Origin: Paludibacteraceae bacterium
GTDB lineage: Bacteria; Bacteroidota; Bacteroidia; Bacteroidales; Paludibacteraceae
Length of the DNA stretch: 64,000 bases
Reading direction: 5' to 3'
NCBI GenBank assembly: GCA_017938155.1
Contig: JAGBCD010000025.1
Location: 96,214 to 160,213, forward strand
Shown piece by piece: positions 33,594-42,768 of the stretch. A program made the translations under genes and the position numbers. Position 1 is the first letter of the stretch; each line of letters opens with the position of its first letter. The notes under the pieces are model-generated. The model had not been told where the DNA came from, made no database searches, and worked only from the letters and a program-made list of their open reading frames with translations.

Positions 33594-35096
33594 ATGGCTA
33601 AGAAACAAAATACCACTCCCAATAAAGAGATAGGTACAGCGCAGGAGTTGTACAACTTCCTTATGGAAGCCTGCAATATCCTTCGTGGACCTGTCAGCCA
33701 GGACAACTTCAAGGATTATATCACGCCGCTGCTCTACTACAAGCGTCTGAATGATGTCTATGACGAGGAGACCGAAGAGGCTCTGCTCCTCAGCGGAGGC
33801 GATACGGAGTTTGCTGCTCTGCCAGAGCAACACCGCTTTGATATCCCCGAAGACTGCCATTGGCAAGATGTGCGCGAGCGTACCGAGAATGTGGGTTCTG
33901 CCCTTGTGGGTGCTATGCACAAGACCGAGCTGGCTAACCCTGACACGCTATATGGTGTGCTGAGTATCTTCTCTGCGCAGAAATGGACCGACAAACGCGT
34001 CCTTTCTGATGAGCGTATCACCAACCTCATTGAGCACATGTCACGCCGTAAACTGGGCAACAAGGATTATCCTAACGACCTGATGGGTGATGCTTACGAG
34101 ATCATGCTCAAGCGCTTTGCCGACGACAGCAAGGCACAAGCAGGCGAGTTCTATACTCCTCGTGCCGTGGTGCGTTTGCTGGTGAATATCCTCGACCCTA
34201 AGCCAGGCGAATCGGTCTATGACCCCGCTTGCGGTTCGGGTGGTATGCTTATCGAGGCCGTTCGCCACATGAAGAACGACAGCCTATGTTGCGGCAATAT
34301 CTTCGGACAGGAGAAGAATGTCACCAATGCTGCTATTGCCAAGATGAACCTTCTCTTGCACGGAGCATCCGACTTCAATATCATGCAGGGCGATACCTTG
34401 CGCGACCCGAAGATTCTGCAAGGTGGTAGTATTGCTCGTTTCGACTGCGTGATTGCCAACCCTCCCTTCTCGCTCAAGAAATGGGGCGAAACAGAATGGC
34501 GCAGCGACAAGTTCTCGCGTAATATATGGGGTACTCCTACCGACGATACAGGTGCCGATTATGCATGGATTCAGCACATGGTGCAGTCTATGAAACCAGG
34601 TACTGGTCGTATGGTTGTGGTGATGCCACAGGGTGTGTTGTTCCGCGGTAATGCCGAAGCGGATATCCGCAAACGGATGGTGGAGTCTGATTGGCTGGAA
34701 GCAGTCATCACGCTGGGCGAAAAACTCTTCTTCGGCACGCAACTCTCGCCATGTATCTTGGTACTTCGCCGCCATAAGATAGCCGAACACTCTGCACGCG
34801 TGCTGTTGGTGGATGCCTCGAAGATCTTGACCGTGCGCCGTGCACAAAACGAACTGACTGAGGATAACGCCGCAGAGATCTTCCAACACTATCTCGACTA
34901 TACTGACAAGGAGGATATCTCGCGTGTGGTAACGCTTGATGAGATTAGGGAGAAAGACTATGTGCTATCGCCTAACCGCTATATCCAGTACCATCAAGAG
35001 GAGCAAGAGCCCTACGAGGTGGTCAAGGCGCGCTTCTTGGCGGCATGCCAGGAGGTCCGCGAAGCAGAGCAAGTATTTAGAGAATTGATGAATTAG
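33594..35096 (+). CDS. hsdM: Type I restriction-modification methyltransferase subunit HsdM (copy 1)
   Basis: This 500-residue N6-adenine methyltransferase has an N-terminal HsdM_N helical domain (about 16-150) and a catalytic domain with SAM motif DPACGSGG (about 209-216) and catalytic NPPF (about 288-291). With HsdS it methylates the target adenine; with HsdR it forms the restriction complex. A second, clearly different hsdM follows after 63 bp. The gene has higher GC and more C-ending codons than the housekeeping genes to its left, suggesting acquisition. Confidence 0.95.
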   Translation: MAKKQNTTPNKEIGTAQELYNFLMEACNILRGPVSQDNFKDYITPLLYYKRLNDVYDEETEEALLLSGGDTEFAALPEQHRFDIPEDCHWQDVRERTENVGSALVGAMHKTELANPDTLYGVLSIFSAQKWTDKRVLSDERITNLIEHMSRRKLGNKDYPNDLMGDAYEIMLKRFADDSKAQAGEFYTPRAVVRLLVNILDPKPGESVYDPACGSGGMLIEAVRHMKNDSLCCGNIFGQEKNVTNAAIAKMNLLLHGASDFNIMQGDTLRDPKILQGGSIARFDCVIANPPFSLKKWGETEWRSDKFSRNIWGTPTDDTGADYAWIQHMVQSMKPGTGRMVVVMPQGVLFRGNAEADIRKRMVESDWLEAVITLGEKLFFGTQLSPCILVLRRHKIAEHSARVLLVDASKILTVRRAQNELTEDNAAEIFQHYLDYTDKEDISRVVTLDEIREKDYVLSPNRYIQYHQEEQEPYEVVKARFLAACQEVREAEQVFRELMN

Positions 35097-35098
35097 AT

Positions 35099-35115
35099 CC
35101 CGAATACTATTCGGG
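35099..35115. repeat. 17-nt palindrome between the two hsdM genes
   Basis: CCCGAATACTATTCGGG has 8-bp arms around one base. It matches, apart from the centre, the palindromes of the repeat array at 51674-52834 (CCCGAATAATATTCGGG and CCCGAATACCATTCGGG). Confidence 0.85.
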
Positions 35116-35159
35116 GAAAGGGAAGAAAAACAACAGAAACTTTGAATTAAGAACAACGA

Positions 35160-36656
35160 ATGGCACAGATTACTATCGATACCTTGAAATCCTTCCTTTG
35201 GTCGGCGGCGGAGAATCTCCGTGGTCAGATTGATGCGGCAGGATACAAAGAATATATCTTCCCTCTGCTTTTCTTCAAGCGCATTAGCGATGTGTATGAC
35301 GAGCAGTATGCTGCTTTCGTGGCGGAAGGTGGAGAGGAGTATGCTGAGATGCAAGCGATGGAATTGCCTATCCGTATTCCCGATGGCGAACATTGGCAAG
35401 ATGTGCGTCAGGTAACGGAGAATGTAGGCCAACGCCTCGTGGAGGCTTTTATCGCTATTGAGCAAGCCAATCCTGCTCGCGAGAACGATGGCCGTATGAT
35501 TGGTGGATTGGAGGGTATCTTCGGACCTAAAGATGGCTGGACCAACAAGAGCAAGATGCCCGACCGTATTATCACATCCATTATTGAGGATTTCTCGCGC
35601 TATAACCTATCGCTCAGTTCGTGTCCTGCGGACGAGATGGGACAGGCTTACGAATACTTGGTAGGCAAGTTCGCGGATGACGCAGGTAATACGGCACAGG
35701 AGTTTTATACCAATCGCACAGTAGTCGAACTGATGGCAGAGATACTGCAACCGCAACCCGATGAGAGCATCTATGACCCTACTTGCGGTTCGGGCGGTAT
35801 GCTCATCAAGAGTCTTGACTACTTGCGCAATCATGGCAAAGAGTGGAAGGGTGTGCATGTCTTTGGTCAGGAGGTGAACGGTCTGACTTCGGCTATTGCC
35901 CGCATGAACTTGTACCTGAATGGCGTAGAGGATTTCTCTATCGCGTGTGGTGACACTTTGCGCAATCCCGCTTTCTTGGATGGCAGCCACTTGCGCACTT
36001 TCGATATTGTACTGGCTAACCCGCCATACTCGATTAAGGAATGGGACCGTGCCGCTTTTGAAAACGACAAATGGGGACGCAACTTCTTAGGCACACCGCC
36101 ACAAGGCCGAGCCGACTATGCTTTTATCCAGCATATCCTTGCCTCTATGGACGAGAAGAACGGCCGCTGCGCTATCCTGTTGCCTCACGGAGTGTTGTTT
36201 AGAGAGGAGGAGCAAGAGATTAGGAAAAAGATGATAGAGGCAGATTTGCTCGAAGCAGTAATCGGTATTGGTCCTAATTTGTTTTTTAATGCTACGATGG
36301 AGGCATGTATCTATATCTGCCGATCCAATAAGCCAGTAGAGCGAAAAAATAAAATCATGTTTATAAATGCAGTCAAAGAGGTTACTCGCAGAAATGGAGA
36401 AAGCTTTTTGGAGGAGCAACACATCCAGAAAATCGTAGATGCGTATAATGGGTATGTAGATGTAGAGAATTTCTGTTCGGTAGTAGATATTGCGCAGATT
36501 GAAAAAAATGAATATAATTTGAATGTATCTCTTTATGCTCATATCAATCCTGTTGAAAGACAGATTTTGGATATTGAAACTGCGATTAGTGAATGGAATG
36601 TGCAACACTCAATGGTTATGCAAAATATTAATTCCCTTAACGATTTGATTGTATGA
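35160..36656 (+). CDS. hsdM: Type I restriction-modification methyltransferase subunit HsdM (copy 2)
   Basis: The 498-residue second methyltransferase has the same architecture as copy 1, with DPTCGSGG (about 206-213) and catalytic NPPY (about 286-289), but is clearly divergent throughout. Both active sites look intact. From about 36190 the codon use shifts to A/T-rich, and this style continues into hsdS; the first two thirds resemble copy 1 in composition. The stop overlaps the hsdS ATG by 4 bp, so this copy is the one translationally coupled to HsdS. Confidence 0.95.
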   Translation: MAQITIDTLKSFLWSAAENLRGQIDAAGYKEYIFPLLFFKRISDVYDEQYAAFVAEGGEEYAEMQAMELPIRIPDGEHWQDVRQVTENVGQRLVEAFIAIEQANPARENDGRMIGGLEGIFGPKDGWTNKSKMPDRIITSIIEDFSRYNLSLSSCPADEMGQAYEYLVGKFADDAGNTAQEFYTNRTVVELMAEILQPQPDESIYDPTCGSGGMLIKSLDYLRNHGKEWKGVHVFGQEVNGLTSAIARMNLYLNGVEDFSIACGDTLRNPAFLDGSHLRTFDIVLANPPYSIKEWDRAAFENDKWGRNFLGTPPQGRADYAFIQHILASMDEKNGRCAILLPHGVLFREEEQEIRKKMIEADLLEAVIGIGPNLFFNATMEACIYICRSNKPVERKNKIMFINAVKEVTRRNGESFLEEQHIQKIVDAYNGYVDVENFCSVVDIAQIEKNEYNLNVSLYAHINPVERQILDIETAISEWNVQHSMVMQNINSLNDLIV

Positions 36657-37768
36657 AGTTGAAAGATGTTGTTAGAGAGGTTAGAACCACTTATAAAGGG
36701 GACATGACTAATGTTCCTATTGTGGGGTTAGAGCATATTATACCTTGCGAAATAACTTTTGAAAAGTATATGATAGATTCTGAAAGTACTTTTTCAAGAG
36801 TCTTTCACAAAGGACAGGTTTTATTTGGTCGTCGTAGAGCATATCAACATAAGGCAGCGATAGCGCATATCGATGGTATTTGCTCTGGTGATATTATGGT
36901 GTTAGAAGCTATTCCGGGCAAAATAGAACCTAACTTGTTGCCTTTTATTATCCAAAATGATGGCTTCTTTGATTATGCAATTCAGCATTCTGAAGGTGGC
37001 TTGTCTCCTCGTGTAAAATGGAGTGCTATAGCCAACTACGAATTCACTCTTCCTTCTTTGTCCGAGCAGAAGGTTTTAGCCGACAAACTTTGGGCGGCAT
37101 ATCGTGTCAAAGAATCCTACAAAAAACTCCTGGCTGCCACCGACGACATGCTCAAAGCAAAGTTTATGGAGATGTTTGGAGGGGAGAAAGGGAATCATGT
37201 AAAGTTGAGGGAACTAATTGGCACAAATTTCGCGGGTGAATGGGGAAATGATGACATTGACGGAAATGGTACTAAAGTAATAAAGACTAATAATTTCCAA
37301 AACGATGGTACTATCAATTATGACAGTTTAATAACACGCGATATCCCTATTGAATCTATACAAAAGAAAAAATTACAAAGAGGAGATATATTGTTAGAAC
37401 GCTCTGGAGGTACAAAAGATAATCCAGTTGGGCGTGTTGTATATTTTGATAAAGAAGGAGAATTTGTTGTTAATAATTTTATACAAGTATTGAGATCTAA
37501 TCAAAAGGTAGATCCTAAATACCTATTTTACAATTTGTTCATATATTATCATACGCATAAGATAGATATTAAGAGAATGGGACATCAAACAAGTGGAATT
37601 CAAAATCTCAAATTACAAGAATTTTTAGATAGAATTATACCTCTTCCCCCTCTCCCTCTTCAGCAACAATTCGTAGAAATCGCCACCCAAGCGGAAGCGA
37701 CCAAAGAATCCTTGCGCAAAAGTATCGAGAATATCGACCAAGTAATCAAAAGTCTAATCAACCAGTAA
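36653..37768 (+). CDS. hsdS: Type I restriction specificity subunit HsdS
   Basis: The 371-residue subunit sets DNA target specificity through two target recognition domains: TRD1 (about 1-130) and TRD2 (about 185-330). They are separated by a helical conserved spacer (LSEQKVLADKLWAAYRVKES, about 136-180) and closed by a second conserved helix (LPLQQQFVEIATQAEATKES to the end). The TRDs are AT-rich, while the conserved spacers have the GC-richer composition of hsdM1/hsdR, the mosaic expected after TRD exchange. It is coupled to hsdM2 and lies 7 bp before the RAYT-like gene. Confidence 0.94.
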   Translation: MKLKDVVREVRTTYKGDMTNVPIVGLEHIIPCEITFEKYMIDSESTFSRVFHKGQVLFGRRRAYQHKAAIAHIDGICSGDIMVLEAIPGKIEPNLLPFIIQNDGFFDYAIQHSEGGLSPRVKWSAIANYEFTLPSLSEQKVLADKLWAAYRVKESYKKLLAATDDMLKAKFMEMFGGEKGNHVKLRELIGTNFAGEWGNDDIDGNGTKVIKTNNFQNDGTINYDSLITRDIPIESIQKKKLQRGDILLERSGGTKDNPVGRVVYFDKEGEFVVNNFIQVLRSNQKVDPKYLFYNLFIYYHTHKIDIKRMGHQTSGIQNLKLQEFLDRIIPLPPLPLQQQFVEIATQAEATKESLRKSIENIDQVIKSLINQ

Positions 37769-37775
37769 TACTCAC

Positions 37776-38882
37776 ATGGCTGACGCACAAGCAATATGGC
37801 AAAAACAACAGTACGCCACCACATGGAAAGGTGTAGGACTGTACCATATTACTTTGACGATTCCCGACCGTCAGCCCTTATTAGGTACACTACAGATACC
37901 CAACGACGATCCCATGCTGGCTACCGTCACTCCCACTATCTTTGGACATGCTGTGCTGGATTGTCAGCGTTCGATAGCCGAGCATTATCCACAGATACAG
38001 GTGCTGCATTACAGCCTAATGCCCGACCATCTGCATGCCGTGTGGTATGTACGCAAAGTTATGCCTGTGGGGATAGCTACGGCCGTTCGAGGCTTCTGGC
38101 AAGGTGTGAAGAAAGTAGGAAGAGCATATTCCTACTTGACAAAGTGCTCCGATAGTATCGGAGTGGAAGGAAAGAAAAGGGAATCGGTGACTAAACAGCA
38201 GATTCAGCAAGTAGTCCAAGACTTGTCTGCGCTATTAGGGGACGCCGCATACAGCAGTCTATCGCCTCTGTTTAGTGAGATGCCGCATATCCAACCTATG
38301 GGCAAAAAGCGCCAACTACCTGCCACCATCCGATACATGGATATGAATCCCCAGCGACTGGCTACTAAGCGTCTCAAACCTGGCTACCTACGCGTGCAGC
38401 GCGGGATAGAGATAGCAGGCAGGATGTACGACGCAGTAGGCAACATAACGCTGCTACATGCTACCGAATATATGCCCGTGCATGTGCGCCGCACTATGGT
38501 AGAAGCTGCTGCGCATGGGGATACACAACCCCTACGCGACTATATGAACAGCTGTGTTTTGGCTGCCCGCAAGGGGACGGTGATGGTATCGCCTTTCATA
38601 TCCCCAAAAGAACAAGAGGTGCAAAAGGTCTTGCTCCAGGAGAAGCACCCCTTTATCTACCTCACGGATTATCCTATCGGCGAATATTACAAACCTTATG
38701 ATGAGTTGTTTGATGCTTGTGCAGAAGGTAGGATACTTATCCTGCATCCATCTACCGATGACTACAAGCCTGTCGAAGAAAAGCGACCCGATGGCTCGCA
38801 CCGTATCAGGCGCAGCGCCTGCGTGGCGCTGAATGGCCTGGCAGAGGAGATATGCCAACTTTCTTCCATTAACGCTGGATAA
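37776..38882 (+). CDS. REP-associated tyrosine transposase-like (Y1/HUH) protein with C-terminal extension
   Basis: The N-terminal 220 residues resemble RAYT/IS200-type transposases. They show GVGLYHITLTIPDR at the start, HYSLMPDHLHAVWYV with the HUH pair (about 85-87), a following helix with candidate nucleophile Tyr (KKVGRAYSYL, about 118) and YMDMNPQRLATKR. Unlike simple RAYTs it continues for about 150 residues (MVSPFISPKEQEV, IYLTDYPIGEYYKP, LFDACAEGRILIL), a domain I cannot name. It sits inside the RM operon between hsdS and hsdR, and its stop codon lies within a 17-nt palindrome. It is probably a domesticated element rather than an IS, as no terminal repeats were found. Confidence 0.8.
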   Translation: MADAQAIWQKQQYATTWKGVGLYHITLTIPDRQPLLGTLQIPNDDPMLATVTPTIFGHAVLDCQRSIAEHYPQIQVLHYSLMPDHLHAVWYVRKVMPVGIATAVRGFWQGVKKVGRAYSYLTKCSDSIGVEGKKRESVTKQQIQQVVQDLSALLGDAAYSSLSPLFSEMPHIQPMGKKRQLPATIRYMDMNPQRLATKRLKPGYLRVQRGIEIAGRMYDAVGNITLLHATEYMPVHVRRTMVEAAAHGDTQPLRDYMNSCVLAARKGTVMVSPFISPKEQEVQKVLLQEKHPFIYLTDYPIGEYYKPYDELFDACAEGRILILHPSTDDYKPVEEKRPDGSHRIRRSACVALNGLAEEICQLSSINAG

Positions 38883-38890
38883 TATCCAGC
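38874..38890. repeat. 17-nt palindrome at the 3' end of the RAYT-like gene
   Basis: GCTGGATAATATCCAGC has perfect 8-bp arms around a single A and contains the RAYT stop codon. Eight As follow. It shares the ATAATAT centre with CCCGAATAATATTCGGG of the array at 51.7-52.8 kb and may be a REP-type target or a weak terminator. Confidence 0.8.
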
Positions 38891-38941
38891 AAAAAAAAGC
38901 AAGAAATATAACAGAAACACAATAACCCCATATACAATATT

Positions 38942-41875
38942 ATGGCACACAAGACCTTTAACGAAGCAGTTATCGAAGAACAGTTCCTGAACGCTGCACA
39001 AAAGTGCGGCTGGCATTATATACCCGCTACCGAGATTGAGCGTCAGATGGAAGATGTGCTGGTCGAGTCATGGTTGCGCGAGGCACTCATCGCGCTCAAC
39101 AATATCTCTGCCGAGCAAGCCGACCAAGTCATCTACAAGATGCGCAGCTATATCCAGTCTGCCACCAAGGAGACTATGGTACAAAACAACAACGCCTTCC
39201 GCCGATTCCTCTTCGACGAGAACTCTTTCCCCTTCGGCAAGGATGGCGAGAATATCAATATCTGCTTCTTTGATGAGGAAGACATGAGTCGTAACTACGG
39301 TGTTGTTACCAACCAATGGGTTTATCCTCGTGCTACCACCCACGGCGGCAAACGCTTGGACCTCGTGTTTATCATCAACGGTATCCCCATGGTCATCGGA
39401 GAGGTCAAAACACCTTTTGCGCCAGGTATCACATGGGCAGATGGTGCCAACGACATCGTGAAATACCAAAAGAGCATACCTGCGATGTTCGTCACCAATA
39501 TTCTTAACTTCGCCTCCGACGGCAAAGAACTCTTCTACGGAGGTATCGGTTTGCCTGTGGATAAATGGGGACCATGGTTTGGTACAGAAGACCGTCAGCA
39601 TGGTACATTGACACCTACCTTCGATAATTTCTGCCACCTCATGAGCCCTCGCCGCTTGTGGGATATTTATCGCTATTATACAGTGTTCTCTGCCGACACC
39701 CAAGGTCGTGCGATAAAGATCGTCTGCCGCTATCAGCAATACCTTGGCGGTAACGCCATCGTTGAGCGTGTAGTGAATACCTACAAGACTCAGTCAGGAC
39801 CTAAATCAGGACTGATATGGCACTTCCAAGGTTCAGGTAAATCGTGGCTGATGGTGTTCGTGGCGCAAAAACTTCGCCGTCTCAACGAACTCAAAGCGCC
39901 TACCGTAGTCATTGTCGATGACCGTATCGATCTCGAAGACCAGATTACAGGCGACTTCACTCGTGCCGAGATACCTAATATCGCTTCGGCTGGCAGCAAA
40001 GAGGAGTTGGAAAAGTTCTTCATCGAAGACCAACGCAAGATACTCATCACCACCATCTTTAAGTTCGGCGATGTGGCACAAGTGCTCTCCGAGCGCGACA
40101 ATATTATCGTCATGGTGGATGAGGCACACCGCACACAAGAGCGCGACCTCGGACGCAAGATGCGCAAAGCATTGCCTAACGCCTTCTTCTTTGGACTTAC
40201 AGGTACACCTATCAACAAACGCGACCACAATACCTTCGCCACTTTTGGTTCTGCGGAAGATACCAACGGCTATCTGAGCAAATATACCTTCCAAAACTCT
40301 GTGGACGATGGTGCTACTTTGGAGCTCAACTTCCAGACCGTACCTGTGGAGATGCACCTCAACAAAGAGGTTCTTCAGCAGGAGTTCGACGAGATGACCG
40401 ACGAGATCGACGAGGCACAACGCCAGCAACTGGTGCGCCGAACTAATGTGGAGGCTTTCTTCACCAGCGACAAACGCATACAGGAGGTTTGTAAGTATAT
40501 CGTCAAGCACTACCGCGAGAGCATCGAACCATCAGGTATGAAAGCCCAAGTGGTGGTCTATAATCGCGAGTGCTGCGTCAAATACAAAAAAGCCATCGAT
40601 GCTCTACTCGGACGCGATGACCAGTCTGTCATTGTGATGCATACCGAGGGCGATAAGGCCGATGACTACAAGGACTATCAACTCTCACGCGACGACCAAA
40701 AACGCGTGCTCGACCAGTTCCGCGACCCATTATCACCATTGCGCTTCGTGATTGTCACATCCAAACTGCTCACGGGCTTTGATGCACCTATCTTGCAATG
40801 TATGTATCTCGACAAACCAATGAAGAACCATACACTCTTGCAAGCCATCTGCCGCACCAACCGCAAATATACCCACGACAAGACCTGCGGTATCATTGTG
40901 GACTTTGTGGGCGTATTCGATAATGTGGCCAAATCTTTGGCTTTCGACGAGGAAAGCGTAAAACATGTGGTGAAGAATATTGACGAGATCAAAGCCCTCA
41001 TTCCTACCTTCGTGGATGAGTGTTTGCGTTTCTTCCCAGGTGTGGACCGCACTATCGGCAATTGGGAGGGCTTGCAAGCCGCACAACAATGCTTGCGAGA
41101 CCCAGAAAAGAAGACAGAGTTTGCAAAGCATTTTGCGCGTTTGCAAAAGGCGTGGGAGACAGTCAGTCCATCTTCGGTACTCACCCCATACGAGGCCGAC
41201 TATACATGGATGGCCAATGTCTATCAGAGCGTGCGCCCTGTCAGTGGCGGACCATCGCTCATCTGGACATTGCTGGGCTCTAAGACCATCGAAATCATCC
41301 ATAAGAGCATTGATACCATCAATATAGGCACACCGTTAGAGGACTTGGTCATTGATGCCGATGTCATCTCACAAGCCATCACCGAGGCAGAGGCCAAGAA
41401 GAAAGCCACCGAGATCGAGCAGATACTCCGTCTTCGCTTGCGCGAGCACCATGGCGATGTCAATTACCAACGCTTTGCCGAGAAACTCGATGAACTTCGC
41501 TCACGCTTGGAGCAAAGTTTAGAAACCAGTATCGACTTCCTGCGCCAGCTATTGACATTGGCCAAGGAGATGCTGGCAGAGGAGCAGAAAGTAACATCTG
41601 ATCCATTGGACCGCCGTATGCAGGCGCGTGCCGCACTCACCGAGTTGTTTGAGTCGATTCGTACACCAGAGACACCTATCATCGTGGAAAATGTAGTGAA
41701 TGATATTGATACAGATATTGTGGCTATCGTGCGTAAGTTCCGCGATGCTTTCAAGTCTGTAACGGCGCAACGCGAAATCAAACAAAAACTGCGTTCAATC
41801 CTCTGGCTCAAATATAGCTTAAAAGACCAAGATATCTTTGACCGCGCATATAAGTATATAGAAATGTATTATTGA
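38942..41875 (+). CDS. hsdR: Type I restriction endonuclease subunit HsdR
   Basis: The 977-residue motor and nuclease subunit translocates DNA using ATP and cuts unmethylated DNA at a distance. A PD-(D/E)XK nuclease domain (RLDLVFIINGIPMVIGEVKTP, Asp about 140, E-x-K about 154-156) is followed by SF2 helicase motifs: FQGSGKSW (about 295-302), VDEAHRTQ (about 391), FGLTGTPI (about 420) and TGFDAP. The C-terminal helical domain contacts the methylase. The stop codon overlaps the ATG of the next small gene. Confidence 0.95.
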   Translation: MAHKTFNEAVIEEQFLNAAQKCGWHYIPATEIERQMEDVLVESWLREALIALNNISAEQADQVIYKMRSYIQSATKETMVQNNNAFRRFLFDENSFPFGKDGENINICFFDEEDMSRNYGVVTNQWVYPRATTHGGKRLDLVFIINGIPMVIGEVKTPFAPGITWADGANDIVKYQKSIPAMFVTNILNFASDGKELFYGGIGLPVDKWGPWFGTEDRQHGTLTPTFDNFCHLMSPRRLWDIYRYYTVFSADTQGRAIKIVCRYQQYLGGNAIVERVVNTYKTQSGPKSGLIWHFQGSGKSWLMVFVAQKLRRLNELKAPTVVIVDDRIDLEDQITGDFTRAEIPNIASAGSKEELEKFFIEDQRKILITTIFKFGDVAQVLSERDNIIVMVDEAHRTQERDLGRKMRKALPNAFFFGLTGTPINKRDHNTFATFGSAEDTNGYLSKYTFQNSVDDGATLELNFQTVPVEMHLNKEVLQQEFDEMTDEIDEAQRQQLVRRTNVEAFFTSDKRIQEVCKYIVKHYRESIEPSGMKAQVVVYNRECCVKYKKAIDALLGRDDQSVIVMHTEGDKADDYKDYQLSRDDQKRVLDQFRDPLSPLRFVIVTSKLLTGFDAPILQCMYLDKPMKNHTLLQAICRTNRKYTHDKTCGIIVDFVGVFDNVAKSLAFDEESVKHVVKNIDEIKALIPTFVDECLRFFPGVDRTIGNWEGLQAAQQCLRDPEKKTEFAKHFARLQKAWETVSPSSVLTPYEADYTWMANVYQSVRPVSGGPSLIWTLLGSKTIEIIHKSIDTINIGTPLEDLVIDADVISQAITEAEAKKKATEIEQILRLRLREHHGDVNYQRFAEKLDELRSRLEQSLETSIDFLRQLLTLAKEMLAEEQKVTSDPLDRRMQARAALTELFESIRTPETPIIVENVVNDIDTDIVAIVRKFRDAFKSVTAQREIKQKLRSILWLKYSLKDQDIFDRAYKYIEMYY

Positions 41876-42129
41876 TGGAGTGGTTAAAACAATTCATAGA
41901 GCTAATAAACGATAATGCAGGCGTAATAGCGGTATTTTCGTTTGTCGCAGCAATCGTTGTGCCAATCGTCATATATCGAATGCAACGTCAAGATGCAATC
42001 CGAGACGCCAAACAAGATGCACAGGATCAATTGGATGCGATGAACGAAGTGTCTCGTTTCTCTTTTACAGAAGAAGGGCGGAAACATTATGCAAAGAAAG
42101 GGTATCTGCGAAAAAAAGCAAATAGATAA
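41875..42129 (+). CDS. Small single-pass membrane protein downstream of hsdR, unknown
   Basis: An 84-residue protein starting at ATG 41875, which overlaps the hsdR stop (TGATG). It has one hydrophobic helix (about 16-34; GVIAVFSFVAAIVVPIVIY), followed by a charged Gln/Asp/Lys-rich helix and a basic C terminus (KKGYLRKKANR). No family is recognised. Translational coupling to hsdR and the same strand and composition drift suggest it is expressed with the RM system. It forms a tail module with the next two genes. Confidence 0.75.
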   Translation: MEWLKQFIELINDNAGVIAVFSFVAAIVVPIVIYRMQRQDAIRDAKQDAQDQLDAMNEVSRFSFTEEGRKHYAKKGYLRKKANR

Positions 42130-42148
42130 ATATAGAAAATCGAATATC

Positions 42149-42751
42149 ATGGGAAAACAAGAACTAATTATAGGATGGGCAATAACGGGAGGTATCGCAA
42201 TTATTGGTTGGATAATAGCCATAGTACAATCATATAGAAATCAGAAGTTACAAAAAACGATTGAGCAAAAGAAGATGCGGCATGAAGCTTATGGTATCTT
42301 TCTAAGAGAGATTGATGCTATTTCAAAAGAGATGTCAATTTCTCCAATGAATACGATAAGAGACATATCGCAAAAATATATCTCAAAGATTCTCTCAATC
42401 AATTATCAGGCAGAAAACTACGATACCATTCTTAATGAATGTATAATGGAAATGTATAATGAAATGTGGAGTTGTATAGAGCATGCATCAAAACCGCTAT
42501 TGAGGATATCTCAAGCAATAGCAGCAGTAGAATTGGATGCCACAGAAGAATTAATGCCTATGTTGCAGGAATTAAAATCGCTAATAGAAAGTTTTAATCA
42601 AGAATGGCAAACAGCATTGGGTAGTTTTTCAAAAGATCAAAAAGGATTGCAAAAATTATCTCAACTGGGACAATCAGATCATTGGACAAAATTTCAATTA
42701 TTACAGTCGCAGATTATTGAACAAATGCGCAAAGAATGTAACATATCTTAA
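42149..42751 (+). CDS. Membrane-anchored coiled-coil protein, unknown
   Basis: The 200-residue product starts at ATG 42149 (MGKQELIIGW), 19 bp after the previous stop. The longer frame from 42089 overlaps the previous gene and is not needed. One N-terminal helix (about 7-26) is followed by a long amphipathic helical region (about 30-195) with Gln, Lys and Glu, probably cytoplasmic. No enzymatic motif is visible. The gene is markedly AT-rich, unlike hsdR. Function is unknown; its context suggests an accessory defence gene. Confidence 0.75.
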   Translation: MGKQELIIGWAITGGIAIIGWIIAIVQSYRNQKLQKTIEQKKMRHEAYGIFLREIDAISKEMSISPMNTIRDISQKYISKILSINYQAENYDTILNECIMEMYNEMWSCIEHASKPLLRISQAIAAVELDATEELMPMLQELKSLIESFNQEWQTALGSFSKDQKGLQKLSQLGQSDHWTKFQLLQSQIIEQMRKECNIS

Positions 42752-42768
42752 TGTATAAAATGAAATAA

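Noticed and set aside
37776-38882. Complete insertion sequence around the RAYT-like gene
   Set aside because: No terminal inverted repeats, target duplication or disrupted gene were found. The flanking palindromes are short and not paired at both ends.
39068-39739. Long antisense frames in hsdR (also 39833-40510 and 40733-41302)
   Set aside because: They are shadows of the GC-richer codon use of hsdR on the opposite strand, and hsdR itself has all family motifs.
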